Notes under the pieces: model-generated
What the model saw: the letters and a program-made list of their open reading frames with translations, nothing else
What the model was told of the DNA's origin: nothing
The model's database searches: none
Shown here: piece by piece, positions 1 through 5,841 of the stretch
Numbering within the stretch: position 1 is the stretch's first letter
How the letters are laid out: every line of letters begins with the position of its first letter
Assembly (NCBI GenBank): GCA_029974875.1
Contig: JARKQP010000438.1
Coordinates: forward strand, 1-12,693
Origin: Mobilitalea sp.
GTDB lineage: Bacteria > Bacillota_A > Clostridia > Lachnospirales > Lachnospiraceae
DNA length: 12,693 nucleotides
Direction: 5' to 3'
Made by a program: the position numbers and the translations under genes

Positions 1-17
1 GAATTTTAATTTGTTCT

Positions 18-62
18 ATGTCAATAATAATTTATTGTTTATCAATAAATTAGTATTGACAT
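18..62. repeat. 45-bp imperfect inverted repeat overlapping the -35 box of the cbrA promoter
   Basis: The left arm (18-37) and right arm (43-62) are each 20 nt and match as reverse complements at 19 positions; the only mismatch is A27 opposite G53. They are separated by TTTAT (38-42). The outer half-sites are ATGTCAATA (18-26) and TATTGACAT (54-62), so each end carries a TTGACA-type -35 hexamer, pointing outward in opposite directions. The right one serves the cbrA promoter; the left one could serve a gene beyond the window edge. It may be a regulator-binding site shared by divergent promoters. A mobile-element end or an A+T-rich terminator hairpin is an alternative, but no U-tract typical of a terminator follows the right arm. 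Confidence 0.6.
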
Positions 63-84
63 TCAATTCATGCTATGCTATTTT
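56..84 (+). promoter_or_regulatory. Probable sigma-A promoter of the cbrA-like gene
   Basis: A perfect -35 TTGACA (56-61) is followed by a 17-nt spacer and a -10 TATTTT (79-84), which is extended by an upstream TGC (TGn motif, 76-78). Transcription would start near 90-92 and leave a 5' leader of about 75 nt before the TTG start at 167. The -35 box lies inside the 45-bp inverted repeat and an 18-bp palindrome sits just after the predicted start, so the promoter looks subject to repression. Confidence 0.65.
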
Positions 85-98
85 ACTTAATAGGAAGG

Positions 99-116
99 CT
101 TAGTAAGCTTACTAAG
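99..116. promoter_or_regulatory. Perfect 18-bp palindrome, candidate operator downstream of the cbrA transcription start
   Basis: The sequence CTTAGTAAG|CTTACTAAG is a perfect dyad with no central spacer. It lies about 15 nt after the -10 hexamer, in the typical position for a repressor roadblock (for example a MarR- or TetR-family dimer). In RNA it would have no loop, so a DNA-binding role is more likely than an RNA hairpin. The cognate regulator is not identifiable here; the only nearby regulator gene (1257-1970) has a different candidate site at its own promoter. Confidence 0.45.
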
Positions 117-166
117 AACCGACTGTAGCTTAATTAGAAGACTTAATAAAAAGAGGGTGTGTTTTA

Positions 167-1240
167 TTGTATGATATTATCATTGTGGGGTTAGGGCCTG
201 CCGGTGCGACGCTGGCACGGCTTTTAAATAAAAAGTATTCGGTTGCCGTTATAGATAAAAAAGGATCAGAGGAAAAGGGTTTTCGTAAACCATGCGGCGG
301 GCTGCTGGCAATGGATGCGCAAAAGGCTCTTTCCCGTTTTGGCCTTACATTACCCAAAGAAGTTCTTGTTGATCCGCAGATTTTTGCAGTTCGGACCATA
401 GACCTGGATGCAGGTGCTACGCAGCATTATCAGCGGTTTTATATCAACCTGGACAGACATAAATTTGACCTGTGGCTAAAAGCCCTGATTCCAAACCACG
501 TAGAAATCTTTGAAAATTGCCTCTGTACTGGCATCAAGAAGCAGGGGGAATATTATGATGTCGAATTTATGCAGGGAGATCATAGACGTGTGATTTCCGG
601 AAAGTATCTTGTCGGAGCGGACGGAGCCAATTCAATGGTGAGGAGATACCTGTATCCGGATAAAAAAATCAGGAGCTATGTATCAATACAGCAATGGTTC
701 AAAGAAAGGAACCTCACTCCGTTTTACTCCTGTATCTTTGATTCAAAAAACACGGATTGCTATTCCTGGACAATTTCAAAGGACGGGTATTTTATTTTCG
801 GAGGTGCATATCCAAAGCACGGATGCCGTAAGCGGTTTGAAAACCAAAAGGAGCGGCTTGGGAAATTGGGAATCCACTTTGGGGAAGCCCTGAGGACAGA
901 AAGCTGCCTTGTGCTTCGGCCGTCAAGGCTTGGAGACTTTTGTACGGGTAAGGATAATATATTCCTGATTGGTGAAGCAGCGGGATTTATTAGCCCCAGC
1001 TCCTTAGAGGGGATCAGCAGCGCGATCAATACGGGGTATTATTTAAGTAAGGTATTGAATGCCAAAGGCTCCAAACCGTGTAAGGCCTACCGGAGGAAGA
1101 CCTTTGGCTTGAGGCTGAAATTATATCTGAAGGTGTTAAAATCTCCGTTTATGTACGTTCCTCCTCTGAGAAAGCTTGTTATGGCATCCGGTATTAATAG
1201 CCTGAAAATGATAAGGGAAAACCGGTTAGGCAATATTTGA
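167..1240 (+). CDS. cbrA: CbrA-type FAD-dependent oxidoreductase (geranylgeranyl-reductase-like family)
   Basis: This is a 357-aa flavoprotein of the group that includes geranylgeranyl reductases. An N-terminal FAD Rossmann motif GLGPAGA (8-14) follows a beta strand; then come KPCGG (41-45), GADGANS (150-156) and the FAD-contacting GEAAGFISPSSLEG (269-282). From memory, the whole length resembles Escherichia coli CbrA, a CreBC-regulon protein linked to colicin M tolerance; its substrate is not established. Stretches such as DGYFIFGGAYP and the SIQQWF region recur in both. No signal peptide or membrane helix is seen, so it is probably cytoplasmic. The start is TTG at 167, with GAGGGTG (153-159) 7 nt upstream; the ATG at 171 is out of frame. 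It is monocistronic and convergent with the next gene, with 16 bp between stop codons. The family is secure; the physiological role is unknown. Confidence 0.82.
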   Translation: MYDIIIVGLGPAGATLARLLNKKYSVAVIDKKGSEEKGFRKPCGGLLAMDAQKALSRFGLTLPKEVLVDPQIFAVRTIDLDAGATQHYQRFYINLDRHKFDLWLKALIPNHVEIFENCLCTGIKKQGEYYDVEFMQGDHRRVISGKYLVGADGANSMVRRYLYPDKKIRSYVSIQQWFKERNLTPFYSCIFDSKNTDCYSWTISKDGYFIFGGAYPKHGCRKRFENQKERLGKLGIHFGEALRTESCLVLRPSRLGDFCTGKDNIFLIGEAAGFISPSSLEGISSAINTGYYLSKVLNAKGSKPCKAYRRKTFGLRLKLYLKVLKSPFMYVPPLRKLVMASGINSLKMIRENRLGNI

Positions 1241-1259
1241 TTTAAATAATGGTAAATCA
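1238..1259. repeat. Short inverted repeat spanning both convergent stop codons
   Basis: TGATTTA (1238-1244) and TAAATCA (1253-1259) form 7-bp arms around an 8-nt loop, and each arm contains the TGA stop codon of one of the two convergent genes. It could act as a weak bidirectional 3' end, but the stem is almost all A/T and lacks a proper U-tract, so it does not qualify as a confident terminator. Confidence 0.25.
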
Positions 1260-1970
1260 TTTGCTCTTTGCAATTGAAATACACCACAAAACAATATTTT
1301 CAATAGCAAATATAGTAGTAGCTATTAGCATATTATTAAATGATTGAAAAAATGCAGGCAATGACCATCCCGTATCACCATATATAAGCCTGCCTAAAAT
1401 TCCTGTAAGAACTATACCATCGTGATCATCAGTTAGTAAGGCATTTCCATAATTGATACCTAAATCAACAGTAAATAAAATGCCAATAGCTAATACAACT
1501 AAAGATACGATTTTGGCAATTTCCAGTAATCGGCCGCCTTTAATTCCAAGCTTGTAGCAACCAAATAACATCGCAGAAAGTGCAATGGCGACCCAAATAA
1601 TTTTGAAAATAGGATTGTTAACTGCGATGGATGCAACAACCATTCCTAACCCAATTCCAAATAAAGAAGAGTTTAAAATGGTATGATAATCCCGTTCTTG
1701 ATAATCCGTAGCAATGCGCAATAAATTTTCTTCGGATTTTTTCTCAATGTTTGCCGGAGTAATTTTTTCTCCGGCAAATAATTCATTCAATGTGATATTA
1801 AGCAACAGACAAATATCATTAAACAGTGCTGTATCAGGTAGACATTTTCCGGTTTCCCATTTTGAAACAGCTTTATTTGTCACACCAAGCTTTTCTGCAA
1901 ATTGGACCTGGGTCAGACCTTGCTCCTTTCTACAGCTTGCTATAAATTTTCCGATTTTTTCTTGTTCCAT
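1257..1970 (-). CDS. XRE-family transcriptional regulator with C-terminal membrane helices
   Basis: The protein is 237 aa. Residues 6-62 form a Cro/C1-type helix-turn-helix; the segment GLTQVQFAEKLGVTNKAVSKWETG is the classic HTH_3 signature with recognition helix near 30-39. A short linker (65-98) leads to a hydrophobic half with probable membrane helices near 102-117, 121-139, 151-170 and 213-233. This predicts a membrane-anchored DNA-binding protein, an arrangement common in Clostridia and Bacilli, where such proteins may sense envelope stress or peptides. The start ATG (1968-1970) has AAAAGGAGGG upstream with an 8-nt gap. It faces cbrA tail to tail. The promoter carries repeated TAGTTCTACC-type boxes that could be its own operator. 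Targets and signal are unknown. Confidence 0.85.
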   Translation of the reverse strand: MEQEKIGKFIASCRKEQGLTQVQFAEKLGVTNKAVSKWETGKCLPDTALFNDICLLLNITLNELFAGEKITPANIEKKSEENLLRIATDYQERDYHTILNSSLFGIGLGMVVASIAVNNPIFKIIWVAIALSAMLFGCYKLGIKGGRLLEIAKIVSLVVLAIGILFTVDLGINYGNALLTDDHDGIVLTGILGRLIYGDTGWSLPAFFQSFNNMLIATTIFAIENIVLWCISIAKSK

Positions 1971-1993
1971 ACCGTTGCCCTCCTTTTACCCAA

Positions 1994-2041
1994 AGTATAA
2001 CCTCTTTCTTGGTAGAACTACACCCACTAGTGGTAGAATTA
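1994..2041 (-). promoter_or_regulatory. Promoter and candidate autoregulatory operator of the XRE gene
   Basis: On the minus strand a -10 TATACT (1999-1994) precedes the XRE start by about 24 nt; the -35 at the expected spacing is poor. The -35 zone instead contains two direct copies of the 10-mer GGTAGAAYTA (plus-strand 2011-2020 and 2032-2041), exactly 21 bp or two helical turns apart, with the perfect palindrome CCACTAGTGG (2024-2033) between and overlapping them. Same-face repeats over the -35 region suggest binding by the XRE protein itself or another dimeric regulator. The repeats are seen directly; the binding protein is inferred. Confidence 0.45.
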
Positions 2042-2212
2042 TGGTGTCTGCGATATATTCACCATATCCTTGAAGGATAAGGCTAAAATAAAAATGTTTT
2101 TTTATGTTTGCGTCCATCTTTTATAATTATAGTATAGCATAAAAAGGTGTCAATTAATGACATGTTTCATTTTGATTTATTTAACAAGTGATTGATAGGA
2201 TGGAGGCAGTTT

Positions 2213-2450
2213 ATGTGTGGCAGATATAATTTCATATTGGAGGAGAACGGGGAAATGCTGAAAATACTTGAAAGGCTGTATACGGAATTTTAAGGGGGGA
2301 AGGATTCGTACCGGAGAGATATTTCCGACGGATTGGGTACCAATTCTGGTAGAATATAAGAAGGAAGTCATACCCATTTTAGGTGCGTGGGGATTTCCAA
2401 AATTCGATGGGAGTGTGAGCTTTTTTTTGTTAAATATAATCCTAGAATAA
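2213..2450 (+). pseudogene. Frameshifted, 3'-truncated SRAP (YedK/HMCES-type abasic-site protein) remnant
   Basis: A good SD, GGAGG (2202-2206), precedes ATG at 2213. The first frame reads MCGRYNF and runs 26 codons to TAA at 2291-2293. MCGRY is the hallmark N-terminus of SRAP proteins, in which Cys2 forms the thiazolidine crosslink with abasic sites in single-stranded DNA. The homology continues in the +1 frame (about 2289-2414) as RTGEIFPTDWVPIL and AWGFPKFDG, both typical of SRAP. One extra T in the run at 2286-2289 would explain the shift. After WGFPKFDGS the family's expected continuation (GVIINARAET-like, with catalytic Asn and Glu, later the active-site His) is missing; the frame drifts into FFLLNIILE and stops at 2450. 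Roughly the last two thirds of the domain are lost. A functional 26-aa peptide is unlikely. Confidence 0.75.
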
Positions 2451-2470
2451 TATATGATTTTGCTTCCTGA

Positions 2471-2499
2471 TTGTCGATTTTCGTGATATATTGTATATA
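2471..2499 (+). promoter_or_regulatory. Probable promoter of the chemoreceptor gene
   Basis: A -35-like TTGTCG (2471-2476), a 17-nt spacer and a -10-like TATATA (2494-2499) lie about 50 nt upstream of the ATG at 2549. No convincing sigma-28 (flagellar-class) promoter was seen, which is worth noting because many chemoreceptor genes use one. Confidence 0.4.
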
Positions 2500-2548
2500 G
2501 AATTACTTACATAAAGATAGCGGAATAACATGGAACGGAGGAAGGAAA

Positions 2549-4543
2549 ATGAAAAGTATTAAAACGAAAATGATGGTGTTTTTTGGGGTTATAATTGTGA
2601 CCGTCTGTACCGGAATCGGGGTCTCTTCTTATTTTAATGCGAAATCCGCATTGGAGTCGAACCTAGAGATTGTGCTGCCGGAAATTGCAAAGCAAACGTC
2701 GGAACACATAATTTCCAGAGTTAACGGAGAGATAAAAGCTCTGGAAACTGTTGCAGAAAGGGACGATATCAAGAGCCCAAATCTTTCTTTGGATGAAAAG
2801 CTTAAGATTTTGGAGGGTGAAGGAGAGCGGCTCGGAGCAATCCGAATGGGAATTGCGGATTTGGACGGAAATCTGCTGAATACTGACGGTTCCACCGCTG
2901 AGATCAGCCATAGAGCCTATTTTCAGACTGCACTAACCGGAAAAGGAGTGGTATCGGATCCTCTCGTTACGCCGGACAAGCGGTTTGTTGTGACTTATGC
3001 AGCACCTATTTTTAACAATGGAAAAGTGGCGGCGATCCTTCTGGAAACGAGAGATGGAAATGCGCTGAGTGAAATTACGAATTCCATCCAAGTAGGAGAA
3101 AACGGTACCACCTTTATGATAAACAGCGCCGGAGTTTCCATCGCGAATCAGGATCCAGAGAAGGTAATTCAGGAAGTAAATGACATTGAGGTGGCAAAAA
3201 CAGATGCAAGCCTTACCGCGTTGGCCGAAATTGAGAAGAAAATGATTGCGGGAGAGACCGGAATGGGCAAGATTACATATAAGGGCGAAAAAAAGTTTGT
3301 AGGCTATGCGCCGATTGTCCAAACGGGCTGGTCTGTAGGTATTACCGTGACGGAGCATGAAGCCTTGTCTGTTCTCGATAGCTTGAAGGTAACGGCTGTG
3401 TCCATTTCATTGATATTTATCTTGCTCAGCTTAGCTGCCATGTATTTCATGTCGCATACGATAACGAAGGGAATTAAATTGACCTCGAAGCATTTGAAAT
3501 TGTTGGCGGGCGGAGATTTTTCCCAAGAGATTTTTGCCCAATATCTGAGACAGAAGGATGAAATCGGGGAAATGATGAATTCAATGAAAAGGATGCAGGA
3601 ATCCACCGGAAGCATGATTGAAAAGATTCGGAAAAATTCTGGTGACATCAATGGGCAGGCGGAGAATTTATCCTTTGTGACCGAAGAAATTGCGGATGCG
3701 GCGCAAAATGTAACGGGAACCATAACCGAGATTGCCAAGGGTACCAATCAGCAGTCTGAGGATTTGGTAATGATTACAGGTATTATGGATCGTTTTAATG
3801 AAAAGCTAACCGACATCATCGGCGAGATAGAAGATGTCGGTGCAAATTCCAAAGATGTCGGCGACTTGGCAGCAGATAGCAGCAAAGAGGCGAATCTGCT
3901 GAACCAATCAGTATCGAAGATAAGCGACTCCTTTAAAGAGTTTCATAGGCAGACGGCTTCTCTTGGAGACGAAATCCATCAGATTGGCGAGATTACCGAT
4001 TTGATCAACAGCATTGCAGACCAGACGAACCTGCTCGCGCTGAACGCCTCCATTGAGGCCGCCAGAGCGGGGGAAGCGGGAAAAGGCTTTGCGGTGGTTG
4101 CAAACGAAATCGGCCATCTTGCGGAGCAATCCAAAGTATCCTCCGACAAAATAAGCAAGGTAGTAGCTGGAATATCCGCGGGAACTAACGCTATGGTGGA
4201 AAATTCTATTACGATGGATCAGGAGCTGTTGAATCAAGTGGGCGTTATCGAACATTCTCTGCTTTCCTTCCAAAAGATAGTGGAAGCTGTTGACGAGATT
4301 ATTCCTAAAATGGAAAAAATACAAGCTTCAGCCAGGGATATTGAAGAGGACAAGAATAAGGTAATGGGACGTATCGAGGGAATCTCATCCTCCGCCATGG
4401 AAATTTCAGCTTCCTCAGAGCAGATATCAGCTTCCTCTGAAGAGATGAGTGCCTCTGTCGAAGAGGTTGCCGCTGCCGCAAATGTGCTGAAGCAGGCCAC
4501 GAATCAGATGATGGGGGAAGTAGAGCATTTTAAGGTAAAATAG
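2549..4543 (+). CDS. Methyl-accepting chemotaxis protein with dCache-type sensor domain
   Basis: This 664-aa transmembrane chemoreceptor has a short cytoplasmic N-terminus, TM1 (about 8-28), an extracellular dCache_1-like sensor (about 35-275, including [20 protein letters not shown] and a second module around 180-265), TM2 (about 281-301), a HAMP domain (about 303-355) and a long coiled-coil signalling domain. The highly conserved kinase-contact hairpin lies at 481-528 ([21 protein letters not shown], then GFAVVANEI). It would form a receptor array with CheA and CheW; Glu/Gln/Ala/Ser-rich segments on both sides (about 370-410 and 610-650) are likely methylation helices. No C-terminal CheR/CheB pentapeptide is seen (end VEHFKVK). 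SD GGAGG (2537-2541) lies 7 nt before the ATG. The ligand is not predictable with confidence. No other chemotaxis or flagellar gene is in the window. Confidence 0.93.
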   Translation: MKSIKTKMMVFFGVIIVTVCTGIGVSSYFNAKSALESNLEIVLPEIAKQTSEHIISRVNGEIKALETVAERDDIKSPNLSLDEKLKILEGEGERLGAIRMGIADLDGNLLNTDGSTAEISHRAYFQTALTGKGVVSDPLVTPDKRFVVTYAAPIFNNGKVAAILLETRDGNALSEITNSIQVGENGTTFMINSAGVSIANQDPEKVIQEVNDIEVAKTDASLTALAEIEKKMIAGETGMGKITYKGEKKFVGYAPIVQTGWSVGITVTEHEALSVLDSLKVTAVSISLIFILLSLAAMYFMSHTITKGIKLTSKHLKLLAGGDFSQEIFAQYLRQKDEIGEMMNSMKRMQESTGSMIEKIRKNSGDINGQAENLSFVTEEIADAAQNVTGTITEIAKGTNQQSEDLVMITGIMDRFNEKLTDIIGEIEDVGANSKDVGDLAADSSKEANLLNQSVSKISDSFKEFHRQTASLGDEIHQIGEITDLINSIADQTNLLALNASIEAARAGEAGKGFAVVANEIGHLAEQSKVSSDKISKVVAGISAGTNAMVENSITMDQELLNQVGVIEHSLLSFQKIVEAVDEIIPKMEKIQASARDIEEDKNKVMGRIEGISSSAMEISASSEQISASSEEMSASVEEVAAAANVLKQATNQMMGEVEHFKVK

Positions 4544-4636
4544 CCAGGGAAACTATCAATTCCCCATTGTCCTGCTGCTCTTTAGAAAGTATTAAGTCAT
4601 TCCGGATATAAACAAGTATACAGTGAAAAACAAAAG

Positions 4637-4668
4637 CAGGTCTTATACATAGTTTTGTATAAGGCCTG
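4637..4668 (-). terminator. Intrinsic terminator for the araC-type gene, possibly bidirectional
   Basis: A 12-bp stem (4637-4648 with 4657-4668, one T/G wobble) with an 8-nt loop follows the stop codon of the minus-strand AraC gene at once. On the minus strand it is followed by CTTTTGTTTTT, a strong U-tract. Read on the plus strand it is followed only by TTCATTT, so it may also stop transcription from the chemoreceptor gene, less efficiently. Confidence 0.8.
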
Positions 4669-4669
4669 T

Positions 4670-5533
4670 TCATTTCAGCTTCCGCTTCCTATATTCACTG
4701 GCCGAGGTCTTATAATACTGCTTAAACGCATAAGCGAAATGCTCCCCGGAAGAATAATTCAAGCGGTTTGCTATTTCAGAAATAGTCAGGGTCGGATCAC
4801 TCAGATAAATCTTAGCCATGGACATCCTTGCTTCTGCCTTCTTCTGGAGGAAGGTCTTGCCGTAATACTCCTTCAGGCACCGCTCCGTCTGGCGGTTGCT
4901 CAGACCAAGGCGCTTTGACAGGGTATCAAGAGTTAGGATCTCATAATCATATAAGAAGCTTTCCTCGATGATCAAATATTTACTGTCCACTAAATTGGAA
5001 GGCTGGAAATGAGCCTCCAATTCCTTTTTATTTTCATAATTCCGAACAATTTTTACGATGCATTGCTTAAGCAGGGCTTCCACCTGGAGGCGGTAACCGG
5101 TATATTGGTGCTCCAGCTCCTGGAAGAGCTGTGTCAGGACGGGATGGATGGACTGGGAATCCTGGCCGTACCAGAAATGGGTTTTTTCAAAGAGGGAAAC
5201 CGTCGTGCTTTTGGTACGCTTACCGGGAGCCGGACTGCCTTGCAGCTTGAAATAGATACAATACTCCGCCATAGGATCCTCTTTTGCCGGAATCTGTTCA
5301 TGCTCCACATGGGGGCCGGTCATATACATAGTATTGGGCGTAACATCGTATACCGTATCATCAATATTTACGGAGCCATGTCCCTGGGGAATATAGTGGA
5401 GCTCATAGCTGTTATTTCCATGGCTGTGCCTGGGCATGGGACGTTTAAAATGTTCGAACACGATCTGCAATACATGAAAAGTAGTGTCATCAATAGTGAT
5501 CTTAATATCTAAATCCGTATATGCGGTACGCAT
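4670..5533 (-). CDS. AraC-family transcriptional regulator (cupin sensor plus double HTH)
   Basis: With the start chosen here the protein is 287 aa. The N-terminal half is a cupin-like sensor (about 30-100; RHSHGNNSYELHYIPQGHG, then NTMYMTGPHVEHEQ), as in AraC-type sugar sensors. The C-terminal AraC/XylS DNA-binding domain has two helix-turn-helix units: about 200-221 (LDTLSKRLGLSNRQTERCL) and 249-271 (LTISEIANRLNYSSGEHFAYAF). The ATG at 5533 (minus) has AAAGGGGTGAG just upstream. An in-frame TTG at 5602 would add 23 residues but lies within the predicted -35 box and lacks an SD. The gene is divergent from the sugar operon with 308 bp between, so it most likely activates that operon in response to its substrate or a phosphorylated intermediate. 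The effector is not deducible from sequence. Confidence 0.9.
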   Translation of the reverse strand: MRTAYTDLDIKITIDDTTFHVLQIVFEHFKRPMPRHSHGNNSYELHYIPQGHGSVNIDDTVYDVTPNTMYMTGPHVEHEQIPAKEDPMAEYCIYFKLQGSPAPGKRTKSTTVSLFEKTHFWYGQDSQSIHPVLTQLFQELEHQYTGYRLQVEALLKQCIVKIVRNYENKKELEAHFQPSNLVDSKYLIIEESFLYDYEILTLDTLSKRLGLSNRQTERCLKEYYGKTFLQKKAEARMSMAKIYLSDPTLTISEIANRLNYSSGEHFAYAFKQYYKTSASEYRKRKLK

Positions 5534-5567
5534 GTACTCACCCCTTTCTATCTTGTTAAGGATTTCC

Positions 5568-5602
5568 CACTTAAGTGTATCAATTCCAGAATAACAAGTC
5601 AA
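5568..5602 (-). promoter_or_regulatory. Promoter of the araC-type gene with overlapping palindrome
   Basis: On the minus strand TTGACT (5602-5597) and TACACT (5579-5574) are spaced by 17 nt, a good sigma-A arrangement with transcription starting near 5567. A perfect 10-bp palindrome CACTTAAGTG (5568-5577) covers the -10 and the start point and could be an operator for autoregulation. The rest of the divergent spacer (5603-5720) holds no other convincing regulator site; a catabolite-response element was looked for and not seen. Confidence 0.5.
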
Positions 5603-5639
5603 TATCCCTGACGCAGCCCTACCTTCGAGAATGCGACAT

Positions 5640-5653
5640 GGAGGAAGTCCTCC
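5640..5653. repeat. Outlying GGAGGA/TCCTCC inverted repeat upstream of the operon promoter
   Basis: GGAGGA (5640-5645) and TCCTCC (5648-5653) are separated by only two bases. The arms equal those of the leader hairpins at 5726-5812, but this copy lies before the -10 box and lacks the A-rich spacer of the tandem units. A 2-nt loop cannot form a stable RNA hairpin of the same kind. It may be an ancestral copy, a DNA-binding site for the same factor, or a coincidence. Confidence 0.35.
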
Positions 5654-5690
5654 TGTCCTGTATTTCTCTTATATTTTATCCGGAAAAACC

Positions 5691-5696
5691 TATAAT
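5691..5696 (+). promoter_or_regulatory. -10 box of the putative sugar-operon promoter
   Basis: A perfect TATAAT lies here, which would place the transcription start near 5703 and give a leader of about 139 nt. The -35 position at 17-nt spacing (CTTATA, 5668-5673) is a poor match. That is what would be expected for a promoter that depends on an activator such as the divergent AraC-type protein. Only the -10 is directly supported. Confidence 0.5.
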
Positions 5697-5721
5697 AAGG
5701 ATAGAAATATAAATCAATTGT

Positions 5722-5834
5722 TTAAGGAGGAGTTTTCCTCCAAACAAAAAGCATATTAGGAGGAGAAATCCTCCCAACAAAAAAGGTATATTAGGAGGAG
5801 AAATCCTCCTAACAAAAAAAGCATATTAGGAGGA
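5722..5834 (+). repeat. Tandem 34-35-nt repeats, each an SD/anti-SD hairpin, in the aldolase leader
   Basis: Three contiguous units occur at 5722-5755, 5756-5790 and 5791-5825, followed by a 9-nt partial fourth unit (5826-5834) that is the real SD. The unit is TTAGGAGGA-GAAA-TCCTCCTAA followed by an A-run and GCATA. Unit 1 has a 6-bp stem (5726-5731 with 5736-5741, loop GTTT). Unit 2 has a 6-bp stem (5759-5764 with 5769-5774, GNRA loop GAAA). Unit 3 has a perfect 9-bp stem (5791-5799 with 5804-5812, loop GAAA). No start codon follows any upstream SD-like motif at suitable spacing, so they are not leader-peptide starts. The units touch end to end without unique spacers, so this is not a CRISPR array. 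Confidence 0.85.
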
Positions 5835-5841
5835 TTAGAGA
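5804..5841 (+). promoter_or_regulatory. Aldolase ribosome binding site with competing anti-SD pairing
   Basis: The true SD is AGGAGGA (5828-5834), 7 nt before ATG 5842. The 9-mer TTAGGAGGA (5826-5834) is perfectly complementary to TCCTCCTAA (5804-5812), which is also the 3' arm of hairpin 3. The two pairings are mutually exclusive: hairpin 3 leaves the SD free, while the 5804-5812/5826-5834 stem (13-nt loop) hides it. The complementarity is seen directly; use as a translational switch is inferred. Confidence 0.55.

Noticed and set aside
171..173. ATG as start of the CbrA-like protein
   Set aside because: It is out of frame with the flavoprotein; the TTG at 167 is in frame and has the SD at the right distance.
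2416..2432. Terminator at the T-run after the SRAP remnant
   Set aside because: The run of eight T has no convincing stem directly before it.
3304..3747. Minus-strand reading frames inside the chemoreceptor gene
   Set aside because: They are antisense to a fully conserved coding sequence, have no domain features, and reflect its codon bias.
5534..5602. Longer AraC-type protein starting at TTG 5602 (23 extra residues)
   Set aside because: No SD precedes it, the TTG lies within the predicted -35 box, and the ATG at 5533 has a good AAAGGGGTGAG ribosome binding site.
5722..5812. Transcription attenuator made of terminator hairpins
   Set aside because: Each hairpin is followed by an A-run rather than a T-run on the plus strand, so none is an intrinsic terminator.
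5722..5834. CRISPR-like array
   Set aside because: The repeats are contiguous with no unique spacers, and no cas gene is near.
5703..5841. Known riboswitch in the long leader
   Set aside because: No conserved core of a recognised riboswitch or T-box was seen; the leader is fully occupied by the simple repeat hairpins.
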